64,000 nucleotides of DNA from Anticarsia gemmatalis (taxonomy: Eukaryota; Arthropoda; Insecta; Lepidoptera; Erebidae), in the NCBI RefSeq assembly GCF_050436995.1, contig NC_134762.1, positions 10,376,167 to 10,440,166 on the forward strand, written 5' to 3'. A program made the translations under genes and the position numbers. Shown here piece by piece: positions 36,193-47,752 of this stretch (position 1 is the first letter of the stretch; the number at the start of each line of letters is the position of its first letter). The notes beneath the pieces were generated by a model. The model was not told where the DNA came from and did no database searches. It was given only the letters and a program-made list of their open reading frames with translations.

Positions 36193-39100
36193 ATTGAGCT
36201 TCTTCTAATAAGAAGAAGGTCATGAACAACAGATAAGCATCTCAGTGAATATGTTATAGAAGAGCAAGATGTTTACTTCTTACGATATTTATATATTTAC
36301 TTGCAATGATTGTTCGAATATTGATAATGTCTATATTTGTATGCAATATAAGAAATAGTACTTTTTATTTAATCTCCGAATATAAGCCAAAATATGTTTT
36401 TATTACTACTAAATGTGCTCAAAAACAAAATGTATTTTATTCGTCATATAAGTGCGTCGCGGCAATAAAACCTCTACAGAGTAATTATAGGACCAAACTG
36501 CATTAAACAATACCAAAATCAAGTTTGGCCGCGGATCGCCCAGGCTCCATACTATTTTGCCCATTCTCCTTTGCTTTCTTTTGTTAGTAAAAGATTATGT
36601 TAATTGAAGACGTTTCGTCAGGCTTTGGAAAGATATGTCGTTGTCTTTACGACGTTCTGATACATGATTTTTACAAGATTTTCCTTCTAACCAAATTCCT
36701 AAATAATCGAAATATATAAAAAGTTAAATAACTTTTAGTAGACACGATAAAACTTTGATTATTATTGAGCAACTAATTTTATGAATTCAAATAACCATAA
36801 GTAATTCTCATAGTGGCGATTTTCCACCACTATCGACAGGCAAGATGCTATAGACAAAGTTTGGTATGAAAAACTGAACTGTTATAAATATTTTTGTAAG
36901 TATAAGCACACAAAACTCTATGGTATCGAGTATAAGACTCACCTTAGGACCCCAAAAAATGCAATAAACAAAATGAAAACCGTCAAACGTCTCAATAACT
37001 GCACTTCGACCGCAAAATGCAAACTATCTTTCATAAAATTCTCGATACAAAACCGTATCTTTGAACTTTAAACTTTCTATACGGTATCCACCTATATCCT
37101 TACATACATCCCCGCGGACGCATAACTCAAATGGCATTTTAATATTTCGCAACTCAAGTTGTTCATGAGAAGGTAGTGACAGATATGAACTTGTAACAGA
37201 ACAATTGCAAACCGAACATTGAGACCGCTTGTTGTTATGTTATCTTAAAGTTCCTTAATGAAATTATGTATATTTTATAACACAAAAAGGCCGGGTGTAG
37301 TAAATAGAAATTTGCGAAATGTATAAATGTTCATTACATGTGGAAAACTACAAGTTACTTATTCTGTATTAGTTAAGTGTTGTCTTTGCTTTACAAAAAA
37401 AACTTTATTTACTTCTTTTTCTGTTTAAATATTGGTCAACCTGTTACGAAAGTAATGAAAATACGTTACACAATCTATAGTCACTTTGCACAAACCTTTG
37501 AAAATCACCATTTACTACTCTCGCCCACTAACCCCTACCTTATCTTCAAATAATTGTATCACAAACAAATCATCGCGCACCTTAAACATACTTCAACACA
37601 ATATTGTCCAGTCAAAATGTTACAAGCAAATGCTTCTATACGAAACCACCTTAACGGCTCGTCTCACAAGTGGTTCATGTAAAAGATATTAAAAATTCTT
37701 CTACCACGTTCGCGGTCGGGATAAGCGCATCGTTTGAAATTATGACGGTGGAAGACGGCGCGTACTGCAATTATTTTGCTACACTTTCTGATGTCTACAT
37801 TGCACAAAGGATTAGAATAGTTTGTAGATTTTTTATTGTTGAGCCCTAGGACTTTGTAAGCGTCATATATTCATGCTTAAATACATCAAGATCCTCATAA
37901 ATATAGAACATTAGAATGAAAACACGTTAATCTTTAAAATCGCGATACACAAACAGAAAACTATGCCGCGAAATTTGATCGGAGCAATCCGAAACATAGT
38001 CTGTAAACATAACTTTTAGTAATATAGTCTGTAAACTTGAAAGTCACTCTTTATACAAATAATAATCTTTATTTCCCTGTCAATCAAATGCAATTTCAAA
38101 ATATCCTAATTAATTGCTCTCGTTTAAAAAACAAAACTCCCATAAGCATAAAAGCAGAAAGCACATAACGCCTTTCCCCCATAAGTCCAGTCATAAACTA
38201 CATCACTAACGACCAACCCAAAACACCCCTTTTCTCTCAACGTTTAATTCAATTTAATCAAAATTCCGAACAGCTGTAAATGGTTGAAAACTTGAACAGT
38301 TGACAAAGACTTTTGAATAAACCAACGGGTTGATAACTAAAGATACAACGGTTACCAACATTCTAAAATTTCAGGATCATCCTGAAGCCAGTCATTTACA
38401 TAAATATTGCACGAAGCTAAGACTTGAATAGGTATTTAATTCTCATTCAGCCTGCAGCCTGGACCTTCGAAACCACAACTTATTTACCGCTACCCAACAA
38501 CCAAATCAACCTTATGTACATTGAAATACAAGCGAAAATCGAACAGCAAATACTTAATGAAGTGTAACATACAACTTGTCATGGTGAACACAACTATTCC
38601 AACTTGCAGTTGGTTTTACACCGTTTAATCTTGATTATGCTTTATAACAACAGCGGTAAGGTTGAAAATGAAATTGAGGAGTTGTTCTCCAAAATGGGCG
38701 TTAAGTTTGTAAGCTCATTGTACGTAAAAGACGGACACAAATAGGGGACGCTGATGGTGTGGTGGCACAAGATTGCGATGCGCTTCGGGTCCGGTTTATT
38801 TTGAATCAATTTGCATACTGAATCGAAGGGATTACCTGACAGTTTTGCTCCGACAAATGCTTGAATAATAGAAATTTAGGAGCAAAAACAATTGGTACAG
38901 GGTCCCTGGGTACTGAGATGGTCCTTTGATGTCTTCCTCATTTTACTTTGGGGTCCAAGACTGTCGTTTAATGCTGGAGGCGTTTACTGAAGGCTGTTAG
39001 AATCCCTAGGTATTTGGGGGGCGTAAATGTAGTTTCATGTGCGTTTCACGCTAGTTTCTGACTTGAGTGGGAGTGATCTCTTTAGTCTTAGAAAGTAGAA

Positions 39101-40159
39101 AGGTGTAGGAATATCTAAAGAAGTGTAACGATATTGATAATTAAATTCATACGTACATAAAATAACGCCTAGTTTCTGTAGGAGTTGGGCAGAGACCAAC
39201 AACCCTAGATACTATACTACCTAAAAAGTTATTTTACCCAATCTACACTCATTAGTTTGTCTTTTTTTTTATCTACATTGCTAGCTTTTCATTTATTATT
39301 AAAACATGCTCTATTTTAAAGTGATAACAAACACAAGTACCTAACCTCGAAAAAAGAAATCATCATAGAAAAAAACTATCATTGATTTACCGATGAACGA
39401 CGCTAAGATATCATATCTTATAGATATTAGGTATAACTTATAGTACATACATACATAATATATAACAATGAATATACCACTCCTAGCTATCAAGGTCATA
39501 CATACAATGTTTCATACATCTAAGCTGTTAAAATACTCTCAGCAAGTGGGTTTATGACAATGATTGGATAATGGAAACGCGCTTAAGTACTACTTTATGT
39601 AAGGTAATATCATAATGGAAAATTGGTTATAAAAGCATGTATCTACGATGTATAGAGACCCTATTATGGAATATCGCTTTATATTTTTGGCAGACATTTT
39701 TCTTAGCGTTGTTTAGTTTTATGAGGCTAGACTAAAGACATTTAGAACGATACATGAGTTGCCTGTAGGCTGACATTTGTTTTATAAAGGATGAACCTAT
39801 AGTATATTAGCAATTAAGATTGTTATTAGTTAGCATTACTATTAGATTTGGGTGTGAATCTATCATTTTCTTTTATATCACCACCACAAAGTTTTGTTTA
39901 TAAAGAGTTAGAAGTAAACGTAATATATACACTTTTGCCATTTACTTGTTAGTCGCATGACTAAAGCCTATTGTTATATACCTAGTACAGAACAATAAAA
40001 CGTTTCAAAACTATGGACTACTTCTGAGTGCATATGCTCAATCGGAATCATATTCGGGACCTGGCGATCAGCTCAGCAGTTGTTTACATTATCTCTATGC
40101 TGTTACCTGATTTTCACTTTTAATAAAACTTACCAGGAATAAAAATAACATTGTTTTAA
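36193..40159. other. Long noncoding stretch
   Basis: A weak match to the palindromic MITE end (CCACCACTATCGACAGGC) is at 36822-36840. GC-richer patches at 37715-37775 and 38735-38800 are unassigned. No exons were recognised. Confidence 0.4.
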
Positions 40160-40368
40160 TCTATACTAATATTATAAAGCTGAAGAGTTTGTTTGTTTGA
40201 GCGCGCTAATCTCAGGAAGAAAGCCCATTTATCGAGGAAGGCTATAGACTATATATCATCACGCTACGACTAATAGGAGCAGAGTACGGGTAAAAAATGT
40301 TGAAAACGGGGAAAATTTTGACGCATTCTCTTTTATGTGACGCAAGCGAAGTTGCGCGGGTCAGCTAG
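40160..40368 (+). mobile_element. Helitron A with an internal deletion
   Basis: It starts TCTATACTAATATTATAAAG and ends GCGCGGGTCAGCTAG. The sequence jumps from CTCAGGAAG to AAAGCCCATT, dropping about 40 bp. The next base is A, not T. Confidence 0.85.
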
Positions 40369-40410
40369 AACATTATAACTACTTATTAAATTGATTTTAA
40401 AAAGTACGCA

Positions 40411-40611
40411 GTTCACAGGTTTACCCACTTCCCGCAGGATTCACACTGCAATACACCATTAGTCGGCGTCCGGTAATACAGTGTCGGCCACACAACTATT
40501 ATCAAACCAAAACTGCATCCATAACGATGTCCAGCGCTCAAACAGCTCTTAATGTAACACTATGTGATAGTGTACATCTTTGCTAAGAGATTGTACGTAT
40601 TTAGCGCTTGA
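40411..40611. repeat. Array module A, copy 1
   Basis: This is the first of four 201-bp modules. The core (CAATACACCATTAGTCGGCG ... AACACTATGTGATAG) is shared almost without change. Confidence 0.9.
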
Positions 40612-40646
40612 TAGTTAACTATTCTAAGTTTACTATGACTTTCATA

Positions 40647-40877
40647 TCTTAACTCAAAGGTGACTGTCTGACATAGTGATTTATCAACGCACAGCCCAAA
40701 CTACTGGACAGATCGGGCTAAAATTTGGCGTGCAGGTAGATGTTATGACGTAGGCATTCGTTAAGGAAGGATTTTGATCAATTCTACTCCCAAGGGGATA
40801 AAATAGGAATGAAATTTTGTATGAAAATTCTGTCCTAAGGCACAAACCACGTTGACGAAGTTTCGGGCTAAAGCTAG
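40647..40877 (+). mobile_element. Helitron C spacer 1 of the array
   Basis: It runs from TCTTAACTCAAAGGTGACTG to GGGCTAAAGCTAG, between host A and T. Confidence 0.85.
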
Positions 40878-40916
40878 TACGCCTATAAAATTGACAGTTT
40901 AATTTAAAAGTACATA

Positions 40917-41117
40917 GTTCACAGGTTTATCCGTATCCCGCAGGATTGACACTGCAATACACCATTAGTCGGCGTCCGGTAATGCAGTGTCGGCCACACA
41001 ACTATTATCAAACCAAAACTGCATCCATAACGATGTCCAGCGCTCAAACAGCTCTTAATGTAACACTATGTGATAGCGTACCTCTTTGATAAGAGATTGT
41101 ACGTATTTAGCGCTTGG
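40917..41117. repeat. Array module A, copy 2
   Basis: It starts 506 bp after copy 1 with no internal length change. Confidence 0.9.
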
Positions 41118-41152
41118 TAGTTAACAATTTTAATTATACTATGGTTCTCATA

Positions 41153-41393
41153 TCTTAACTCAAAGGTGACAGACTGACATAGTGATATGTCAACGCACAG
41201 CCCAAACAACTGGACGGATCGGACTGAAATTTGGCATGCAGGTAAATGTTATGATGTAGGCAATCGCTAAGAAACGATTTTGATCAATTCTATCCCCAAG
41301 GGGATTAAATAGGGATGAAAGTTTGTTTGAATATTCTGTTCTAAGTCACAAATCACGCGGTCGAAAACTCGGGCAAAAGCTAATACGCCTATA
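41153..41393 (+). mobile_element. Helitron C spacer 2 of the array
   Basis: It has the same flanks as spacer 1 (CATA before, TACGCCTATAAAATTG after). The end is mutated to CTAA. Confidence 0.85.
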
Positions 41394-41422
41394 AAATTGA
41401 CAGTTTAATTAAAAAGTACGTA

Positions 41423-41623
41423 GTTCACAGGTTTATCCGTATCCCGCAGGATTCACACTGCAATACACCATTAGTCGGCGTCCGGTAATACAGTGTCGGC
41501 CACACAACTATTATCAAACCAAAACTGCATCCATAACGATGTCCAGCGCTCAAACAGCTCTTAATGTAACACTATGTGATAGCGTACCTCTTTGATAAGA
41601 GATTGCATGTATTTAGCGCTTGG
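41423..41623. repeat. Array module A, copy 3
   Basis: It starts 506 bp after copy 2. About four base differences from copy 2 were counted by eye. Confidence 0.9.
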
Positions 41624-41640
41624 TACACTTGATTCTCATA

Positions 41641-41872
41641 TTTTAACTCAAAGGTGACTGACCGACATAGTGATCTATCAACGCACAGCCCAAACAACTG
41701 GACGGATCGGACTGAAATTTGGCATGCAGATAGATGTTATGATGTAGGCATTCGTTAAGGAAGTAGTTTGATCAATTCTACCCCCAAGGGAATAAAATAG
41801 GGGATGAAAGTTTGTTTGAAAATTCTGTCCTAAGTCACAAGCCACGCGGACGAAGTTTCGGGCTAAAGCTAG
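41641..41872 (+). mobile_element. Helitron C spacer 3 of the array
   Basis: It starts at a slightly mutated TTTTAACTCAAAGGTGAC and ends GGGCTAAAGCTAG followed by TACGCCTAT. The minus-strand ORF at 41678-41884 is incidental. Confidence 0.85.
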
Positions 41873-41910
41873 TACGCCTATCAAATTGTCATTAAATTAA
41901 AAATTACGTA

Positions 41911-42112
41911 GTGTCACAGGTTTATCCGTATCCCGCAGGATTCACACTGCAATACACCATTAGTCGGCGTCCGGTAATACAGTGTCGGCCACACAACTAT
42001 TATCAAACCAAAACTGCATCCATAACGATGTCGAGCGCTCAAACAGCTCTTAATGTAACACTATGTGATAGCGTACATCTTTGCTAAGAGATTGTACGTA
42101 TTTAGCGCTTGG
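41911..42112. repeat. Array module A, copy 4
   Basis: The last copy, with no Helitron after it. It has one extra base near its left end. Confidence 0.9.
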
Positions 42113-44235
42113 ACCATATGAATACGCTAATTTAAAAAATGTTAAGTATTCAGCTATGATTTTCGTATCTTTATAAACATATATTTATCTCTTTCTATCT
42201 TCGCTCAAATTGATTTAGCAAAGAATTTACAAATCGTACAAACTCATATTCAAAAACAAATAAGCACGTAAGTTTGAAAAATGTTGTCTTTCTCTACTCT
42301 TGCGTGCAATTGCTGTTACAGGAGCACCTGCAACTTTTATCAGGTTTTCCGAATAAACATCACTGGTAACCACCAAAAATATTTAATTACAATCGAGGCT
42401 TGTAATTTTGCTAGTCTCAAAAAAATATTTTGTAAGTCAATGATTTACCTTATAACTTCCTATAAAAATTTAGTAATGTTTTAAATTTATTTACATAAGA
42501 AAACGTGACCATATCTACCTGACAAGTTGATTGCGAACTGCGCGGTTTTAAAGCGTGATACAAACCGTCCAATGTGTACAAGCTCTAATTCTGCTCGACG
42601 TTGTAATTGCAACATTTACAGCATTTACACTGTCGTGCAAATTGTATAACGGCTTCCTACAATCGGCTGTGGGCTGTGTCAGCTGCGTTGGTACACTGCA
42701 GGCCCCGAAAATAGACCAATTTTGGTTTTTCGTTTCGAATTTGTGTGTTCATTTTAGTTTTAAATGTCGACGTAATTGGTTTTTGGTTTTGTGAATATTT
42801 TATGTGCAGATGTGAATTAATTAAAAAACATATACCTTCTGTAAATATATGGCCAAAGCTTTAGGGGAAAAGTTATTCCTTTTAAATTAGGTAAATAGAT
42901 ACCTAGGACACTCGGTTTATGATTCCATTAGAAATAAATTATGGTTCTAAAATATACTGATATTTTAACGATCGCGTCCTCAACCTGTACTTAAAATGTC
43001 TACTGCAATACAGAAAATCACAATTAATTATACTGGACACACAAATGAATCCCAAGACCTCAAATAATTGAAAGCATAATCACCCACAAACTATTACGGC
43101 CAGCACCGAGAGATTTTTTTTACGTGTATTATTTCATTAATCGACCGATCATTTAATTTACTTCCTTATTATAACGCTGACCAATAAACTGGTTCAACAT
43201 TTTAAAGTTCATATAAAAATATGATTTATAAAGATCGTAGTATATTTTACAGCATTTTATTTACAAACTAAGCGCAAATAATGCAAAAGCGCCATTCAAC
43301 TTTTATAGCTTACTCACTAGAATGTATAATGTGTGTACAATTTTTTCGAAACACACGACTTGATATTTCGTCTAACTAAACCACAAAATGCAATATATTC
43401 TGATGCGTTATCTGGGAGCATTTTTGTGCCCCCTTCAAGACAAGCCAAGTAAAGCGCAAGGGCACTACCTAACTTTTTTCAAAGTGGTCAGTAATTTTTC
43501 TGAAACCTCATCGAGTTGGTTTCCGATGTTCATGATTGTTACATAATTATACATTTACTAAAATTGTTTTACTGTGAGTATGTCATGTAAGGTTTAAGAA
43601 ATCATAAACGTATTTTTAGAATTTTCTGCTATTGCGATTAGTAAATGTGAACTGTAGTGTTAGCTACACAGTAAAATCTGTTTTGTAGTTTAGTGAAGCG
43701 CATAGGCGTGATACTAATTCATTGATTAGCTGTACTTAACAAAATCAAATATTTATGCACATGTAAAAAGCTATCCCTCCTCATCCACTCCCATAAAAAG
43801 TCTTATAAACCACGCCCGTATTTGTATCGTAGCAAGTGATAAGTAGATAACTCTGACCCAAAACTTCAAGCATATTAAGACAAAAACGCATGCTAGCTTT
43901 ATTTCCCACGTAATGGTTACTATCCAACTCTAAAATTTTTAGCTCTAACAAGCTCGACACAATATTCTCCCGTATATCCTCCCCCGCTAGTGGTTATTCC
44001 CCCATAAAACTCACGCACTTAGCTCGCCCCGTTCCACACTTAATATGCTGAAACAATGTTGTAGCATATATCCGATAATATCCATACAATGTTCAATGCA
44101 TATTAGTATATAATCTACACCTATACAACCTTATCAATATGACGTATAGACTTGGAGTAGTTAATCCGTCTTACGATTATCTGTAGGACGTGCACTAGCT
44201 GTGGTCGCAGGCTGACTGATACAGCGATGACAGTA
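42113..44235. other. Noncoding DNA
   Basis: A GC-richer stretch at 42530-42720 keeps a 79-residue frame open (42555-42794) with no family resemblance. Otherwise nothing was recognised. Confidence 0.4.
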
Positions 44236-44384
44236 GCTCAATTCTCTACCACTATCGACTACCGACAACCGGCTAGCTATAGAGAAATATGATCAGCGCA
44301 TTTCTGGTCATAGAAACAATCTTGGCAGTACATTTTAAATGTCAAATTCACGGTACTAGATGGTTCGAATTGTAGAGAATCGTG
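44236..44384. mobile_element. Palindromic MITE family, copy 1
   Basis: The left end is GCTCAATTCTCTACCACTAT ... GACAACCGGCTAGC; the right end is a decayed GTAGAGAATCG. The centre shares TTGGCAGTACATTTTAAATG with the other two copies. Confidence 0.7.
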
Positions 44385-45595
44385 CTACAGGACATTTTAA
44401 CTTTTTTAGTTCTTTGCAATGAACATTGAACAACAAAAATAAATACAAAGAAATTAGAAACATAGTAAGCATAATATAAAAATATAGTATTATGTAGTAT
44501 TTATTATAGTAGATATTAAAACTAATACAAAAATTGTATTCAGGAATCGAAATCACGGCCTGATACAGTATTTCTGCAGTATAACAACACCCACAATCAC
44601 TGAGCCTTAACGACCATTTATCATTGCGTCACTACCTTCCAACAACATCGTGTACGAAGCATTTTAGAAGAGGATTTTTTATTTATTTGTATCTCTATCT
44701 TAAATATCTCATTAGGATTTCTCCTCATGTTCTCTTTAAGAACTTAATGAACCACAAACGAACCACTAACGAATTATCTCAAATACTCTTGTATTTTTAG
44801 CGAGTAGTCGATTAAAATTTCACCCCAATTTTGTTCGTATCTAATTTGCCGCAGCGGTGTGTAAAAATAAGTTGGCAGCTCATCCTTCTTTAGGATACTG
44901 TGAGACTGCTAGCGGAAAGAGAGTAAGCTGTATTGAAATCTACTTATGTTTTACTTGTACATGCTTTTTTGCAGCATCAAATTAATAACTCAGAATTAAA
45001 CTAAATTATAATTAAGTTAAACAAGTTAAAACTTAAGTTTACTTCTTTACATAAGGTATTCTTTTTTTCATGAGTTAAAAGTTAACTCATGAAAAAACTG
45101 CTGTCCAAAACAAAAATACTTAACGAAAATACAAGCATTGAAACATTGCTACATTGAAAATACGTGAGATATCTTATTAAGACCAGGTATACCTTTTTTT
45201 TATATCAATAGACCCATAACTTAGTCTTTGCGCTCTATTCTAAATCATAAACTTACTTTACATCTAATTACCCAAAGATACTTCACAAAAAACAAAAATG
45301 TACCACCAAAAATCCCATTTCAAACTAAAACAATTCGCACAACTTACACTAACAACCCAACCTTACGTTGCAGCTAGTTGCTAGTTCAGCGTAACCGGCT
45401 ACACCCGGTTATACCCGGCAACGAGCCTATTACACCACTAAATACGTTGCTCTGTTTAAAAATTAACCGGCCCGGTTCAAAAGAACTGTAATGAAACGGG
45501 AGCGAGGCTATAGGAAATGGGTTTTTAAAACATGGTCTGTTTTACAACTAACTGAACTAGTTTGTTTTTTTTGCATTTTTGTACAATGATTGTTA
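44385..45595. other. AT-rich noncoding DNA
   Basis: A perfect short palindrome is at 45063-45097 (separate entry). ACCGGC/GCCGGT-rich pieces lie at 45395-45475. Confidence 0.45.
45063..45097. repeat. Perfect hairpin, 16-bp arms
   Basis: TTTTTTCATGAGTTAA, a 3-nt loop, then its exact reverse complement. Confidence 0.85.
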
Positions 45596-45740
45596 CTGTA
45601 GTTGGTAGTAATGTGTGCGACTCTTGATTATGAGGTCTCGGGTTTGATTCTAGAATTGACCAAATTATTCGCGTATTTTATTTTCGCTGGAATATTAGCA
45701 ACTGTAGCCCAAAGTCTGGGTTCTAGATGTATTAAATAAG
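45596..45740 (+). repeat. SINE D fragment
   Basis: GAGGTCTCGGGTTTGATTCT (box B-like), then AGAATTGACCAAATTATTCG. Confidence 0.6.
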
Positions 45741-46544
45741 GGTTCAAAAGATTATTTTGTTTATTGAGCTTATACCGTACAAATTATGTTCTAGAAAGAC
45801 GGTTACATATAGGTACTATTTGTAAATTCTTTACACTAATTGTAACCTACTTAACTACTGTGAACGACAACGGGTGCGTCAGCTAACTACAGCAAAATTG
45901 CATTCATCAGCATCTAGTGATAAAAATAAAATTGCAGCTCTTTCTATTTATGACACAACTCCTTTCCACACCCAAGCGAAACAAATCTTTAAAAAATTAG
46001 TCCGAAACCCTAAAAATATGTCAAGCACTGCTGAGACCGCGATCGTTAATGGGTAGCTTAACGTTGCCCGAGAGTGTACGAGAGGTGTACAAGTGTCGTA
46101 GAGCCCTCAGAGAGGGGCGATCAACCGATGGAAGCTGTCGTCAGCCACTCGGGAGAATCGAGAGCCTTTGACTGCATAACTGGAGCAAGATTGAGGGCTG
46201 TACTGGGTTTTTAATATCGACCTCAAGTGTACAAGCTAAGATTGGAGTTTGACACTAAAGTGTATTTGTCTGTCTTTGTATGTTTTTGAATGTGATGTCG
46301 GTTATATGGATGTGGTTTTAAAGCGATTGGTAGGATATGAACAGATTTTGATGCGAATTTTAGACAGTTTTCCTTAACAAAAATATAGAGCAATAAGATG
46401 GCGTATAATAAGGCGAAAAGTCGCAGGTTTATACAATTAAGACCAAGATTTATGGTAATTAACTCCTGATACCAAACTTAAATGTTTAATGTTTTAACAT
46501 TTTAAATATTTGAGTAATCTTCAAATTGTTTCATTAAAAAAAAA
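45741..46544. other. Noncoding DNA with one coding-like frame
   Basis: The 60-residue frame at 45874-46056 (SASSDKNKIAALSIYDTTPF...) has balanced composition but no family resemblance, splice context or neighbour. It may be a transposon scrap. Confidence 0.25.
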
Positions 46545-46655
46545 TTTTTTTTTAACCCGTATCTGTCCCGCTGTTGGACAAAAGTCTCATACGAACGAGG
46601 GAGGGGTTTACGTCAAACATGCTAGCCAAGTGTGGGTTGGGGACTTGGAAAAAAT
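46545..46655 (-). repeat. SINE E tail, minus
   Basis: CCCGCTGTTGGACAAAAGTC, then CTAGCCAAGTGTGGGTTGGG. Confidence 0.65.
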
Positions 46656-47079
46656 GCGTGTATGTTTATATGTCTGACAGAACTATTACAACGAAATATG
46701 AAACTTATTTTAGAATGTTGTAAAGTTTACTAAAAATAAAGACATTTTCTAACAAAGCCATTATATTTACTTTCTCCAGTCGCAAAGACTTGTTAGCTTA
46801 TAACAAAACTAAGTTAACCTTTCCATTAGAAAGAGATGGAAAGTGCACTTAACAGAATTGATTAATTAATTGAATGGAAGCAAAACAAAACTCGAAGGAT
46901 ATCTTAGAAGGATTCCATTATAAGAAATAATAACAAGTATTGTTATTCTGAAGTCTTGGGTTCGAGTTCCTGATCAGATAAAATGCAACTGTTTTTATTC
47001 TCAAACTATATTAAGAGTAAGTATGAAGATATCTTAATTTACTGAAGTTTTTTAAAATTTTATTTTACATTCGTGTTTC
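46656..47079. other. AT-rich noncoding DNA
   Basis: A SINE D-like box B (TCTTGGGTTCGAGTTCCTGA) is at 46954-46973. Confidence 0.4.
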
Positions 47080-47322
47080 GGAAGGCACGTTAAATTGTGG
47101 GTCCCGGCTATCATTTTCGAAGATCTTTGACAGTCGTTAACAGTAGTCAGAAAGCTTGAAAGTCTGACAACCAGTCTTACCGAAGGGTATCGTGTTAATA
47201 CCCAAGTAACTGGGTTGTGGAGGTCAGATAGGCAGTCGCTCCATGTAAAACACTGGTATTCCAGCTGCATCCGGTAAGACTGGAAGCCGACTCCAACATA
47301 GTTTGGAACAAAGGCTAAGCGA
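47080..47322 (+). repeat. Probable LINE 3' end
   Basis: CGGAAGGCACGTTAAATTG, then CTGGTATTCCAGCTGCATCC and ACTGGAAGCCGACTCCAACA. This wording is typical of a lepidopteran non-LTR 3' UTR. It is noncoding. Confidence 0.6.
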
Positions 47323-47333
47323 ATATATTTTAT

Positions 47334-47536
47334 AAGACAACTTCCGCACTAAAAATTGCTCTTGTCGCGGGTACTTTTACAAACATACAAACAACAGACA
47401 CAAAGTGCAACCAGACGCGAAACAATTATTTGTGGATCGCACAAATAATTTTCCCGTGCGGGAATCGAACCCACGACCTCCCGACGCAATGGTAGCGGCG
47501 TGGTGACCTAAACCACTGCGCCACGGAGGCAGTCAC
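47334..47536 (-). repeat. SINE B, minus, full length
   Basis: Inverted box B GGAATCGAACCC (47461-47472), inverted box A CCACTGCGCCACGGAGGCAG (47513-47532) and the complete body are all present. Confidence 0.9.
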
Positions 47537-47578
47537 AAACATCCTTAAATTAACTTTAATTTAAACAAACCTGTCTGT

Positions 47579-47752
47579 AGCTCAATTCTCTACTACTATC
47601 GACTACCGACAACCGACCTGTCATCGATAAATTTTGTATGAAAATTTGATCAGCGCCTCTGACGGGCGTCGTAGAAACTTTTTTGGCAGTACATTCTAAA
47701 TGTCAAAATGTCGATAGCTAGCCGGTTGTCGATAGTGGTAGAGAATCGAGGC
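47579..47752. mobile_element. Palindromic MITE family, copy 2 (best ends)
   Basis: The left end is GCTCAATTCTCTACTACTAT; the right end GATAGTGGTAGAGAATCGAG is its near reverse complement. Inverted complementarity runs about 36-40 bp, with an extra CTACCGACAAC on the left. Confidence 0.75.

Noticed and set aside
40411..42112. CRISPR-like array because of regular spacing
   Set aside because: The spacers are related Helitron copies, the units are 500 bp, and the context is eukaryotic.
42555..42794. 79-residue cysteine-containing ORF as a secreted peptide
   Set aside because: No convincing signal peptide cleavage site, no splice context, and composition explained by a local GC patch.
47461..47532. 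tRNA gene on the minus strand
   Set aside because: It is the head of a complete SINE B with its full body and tail.
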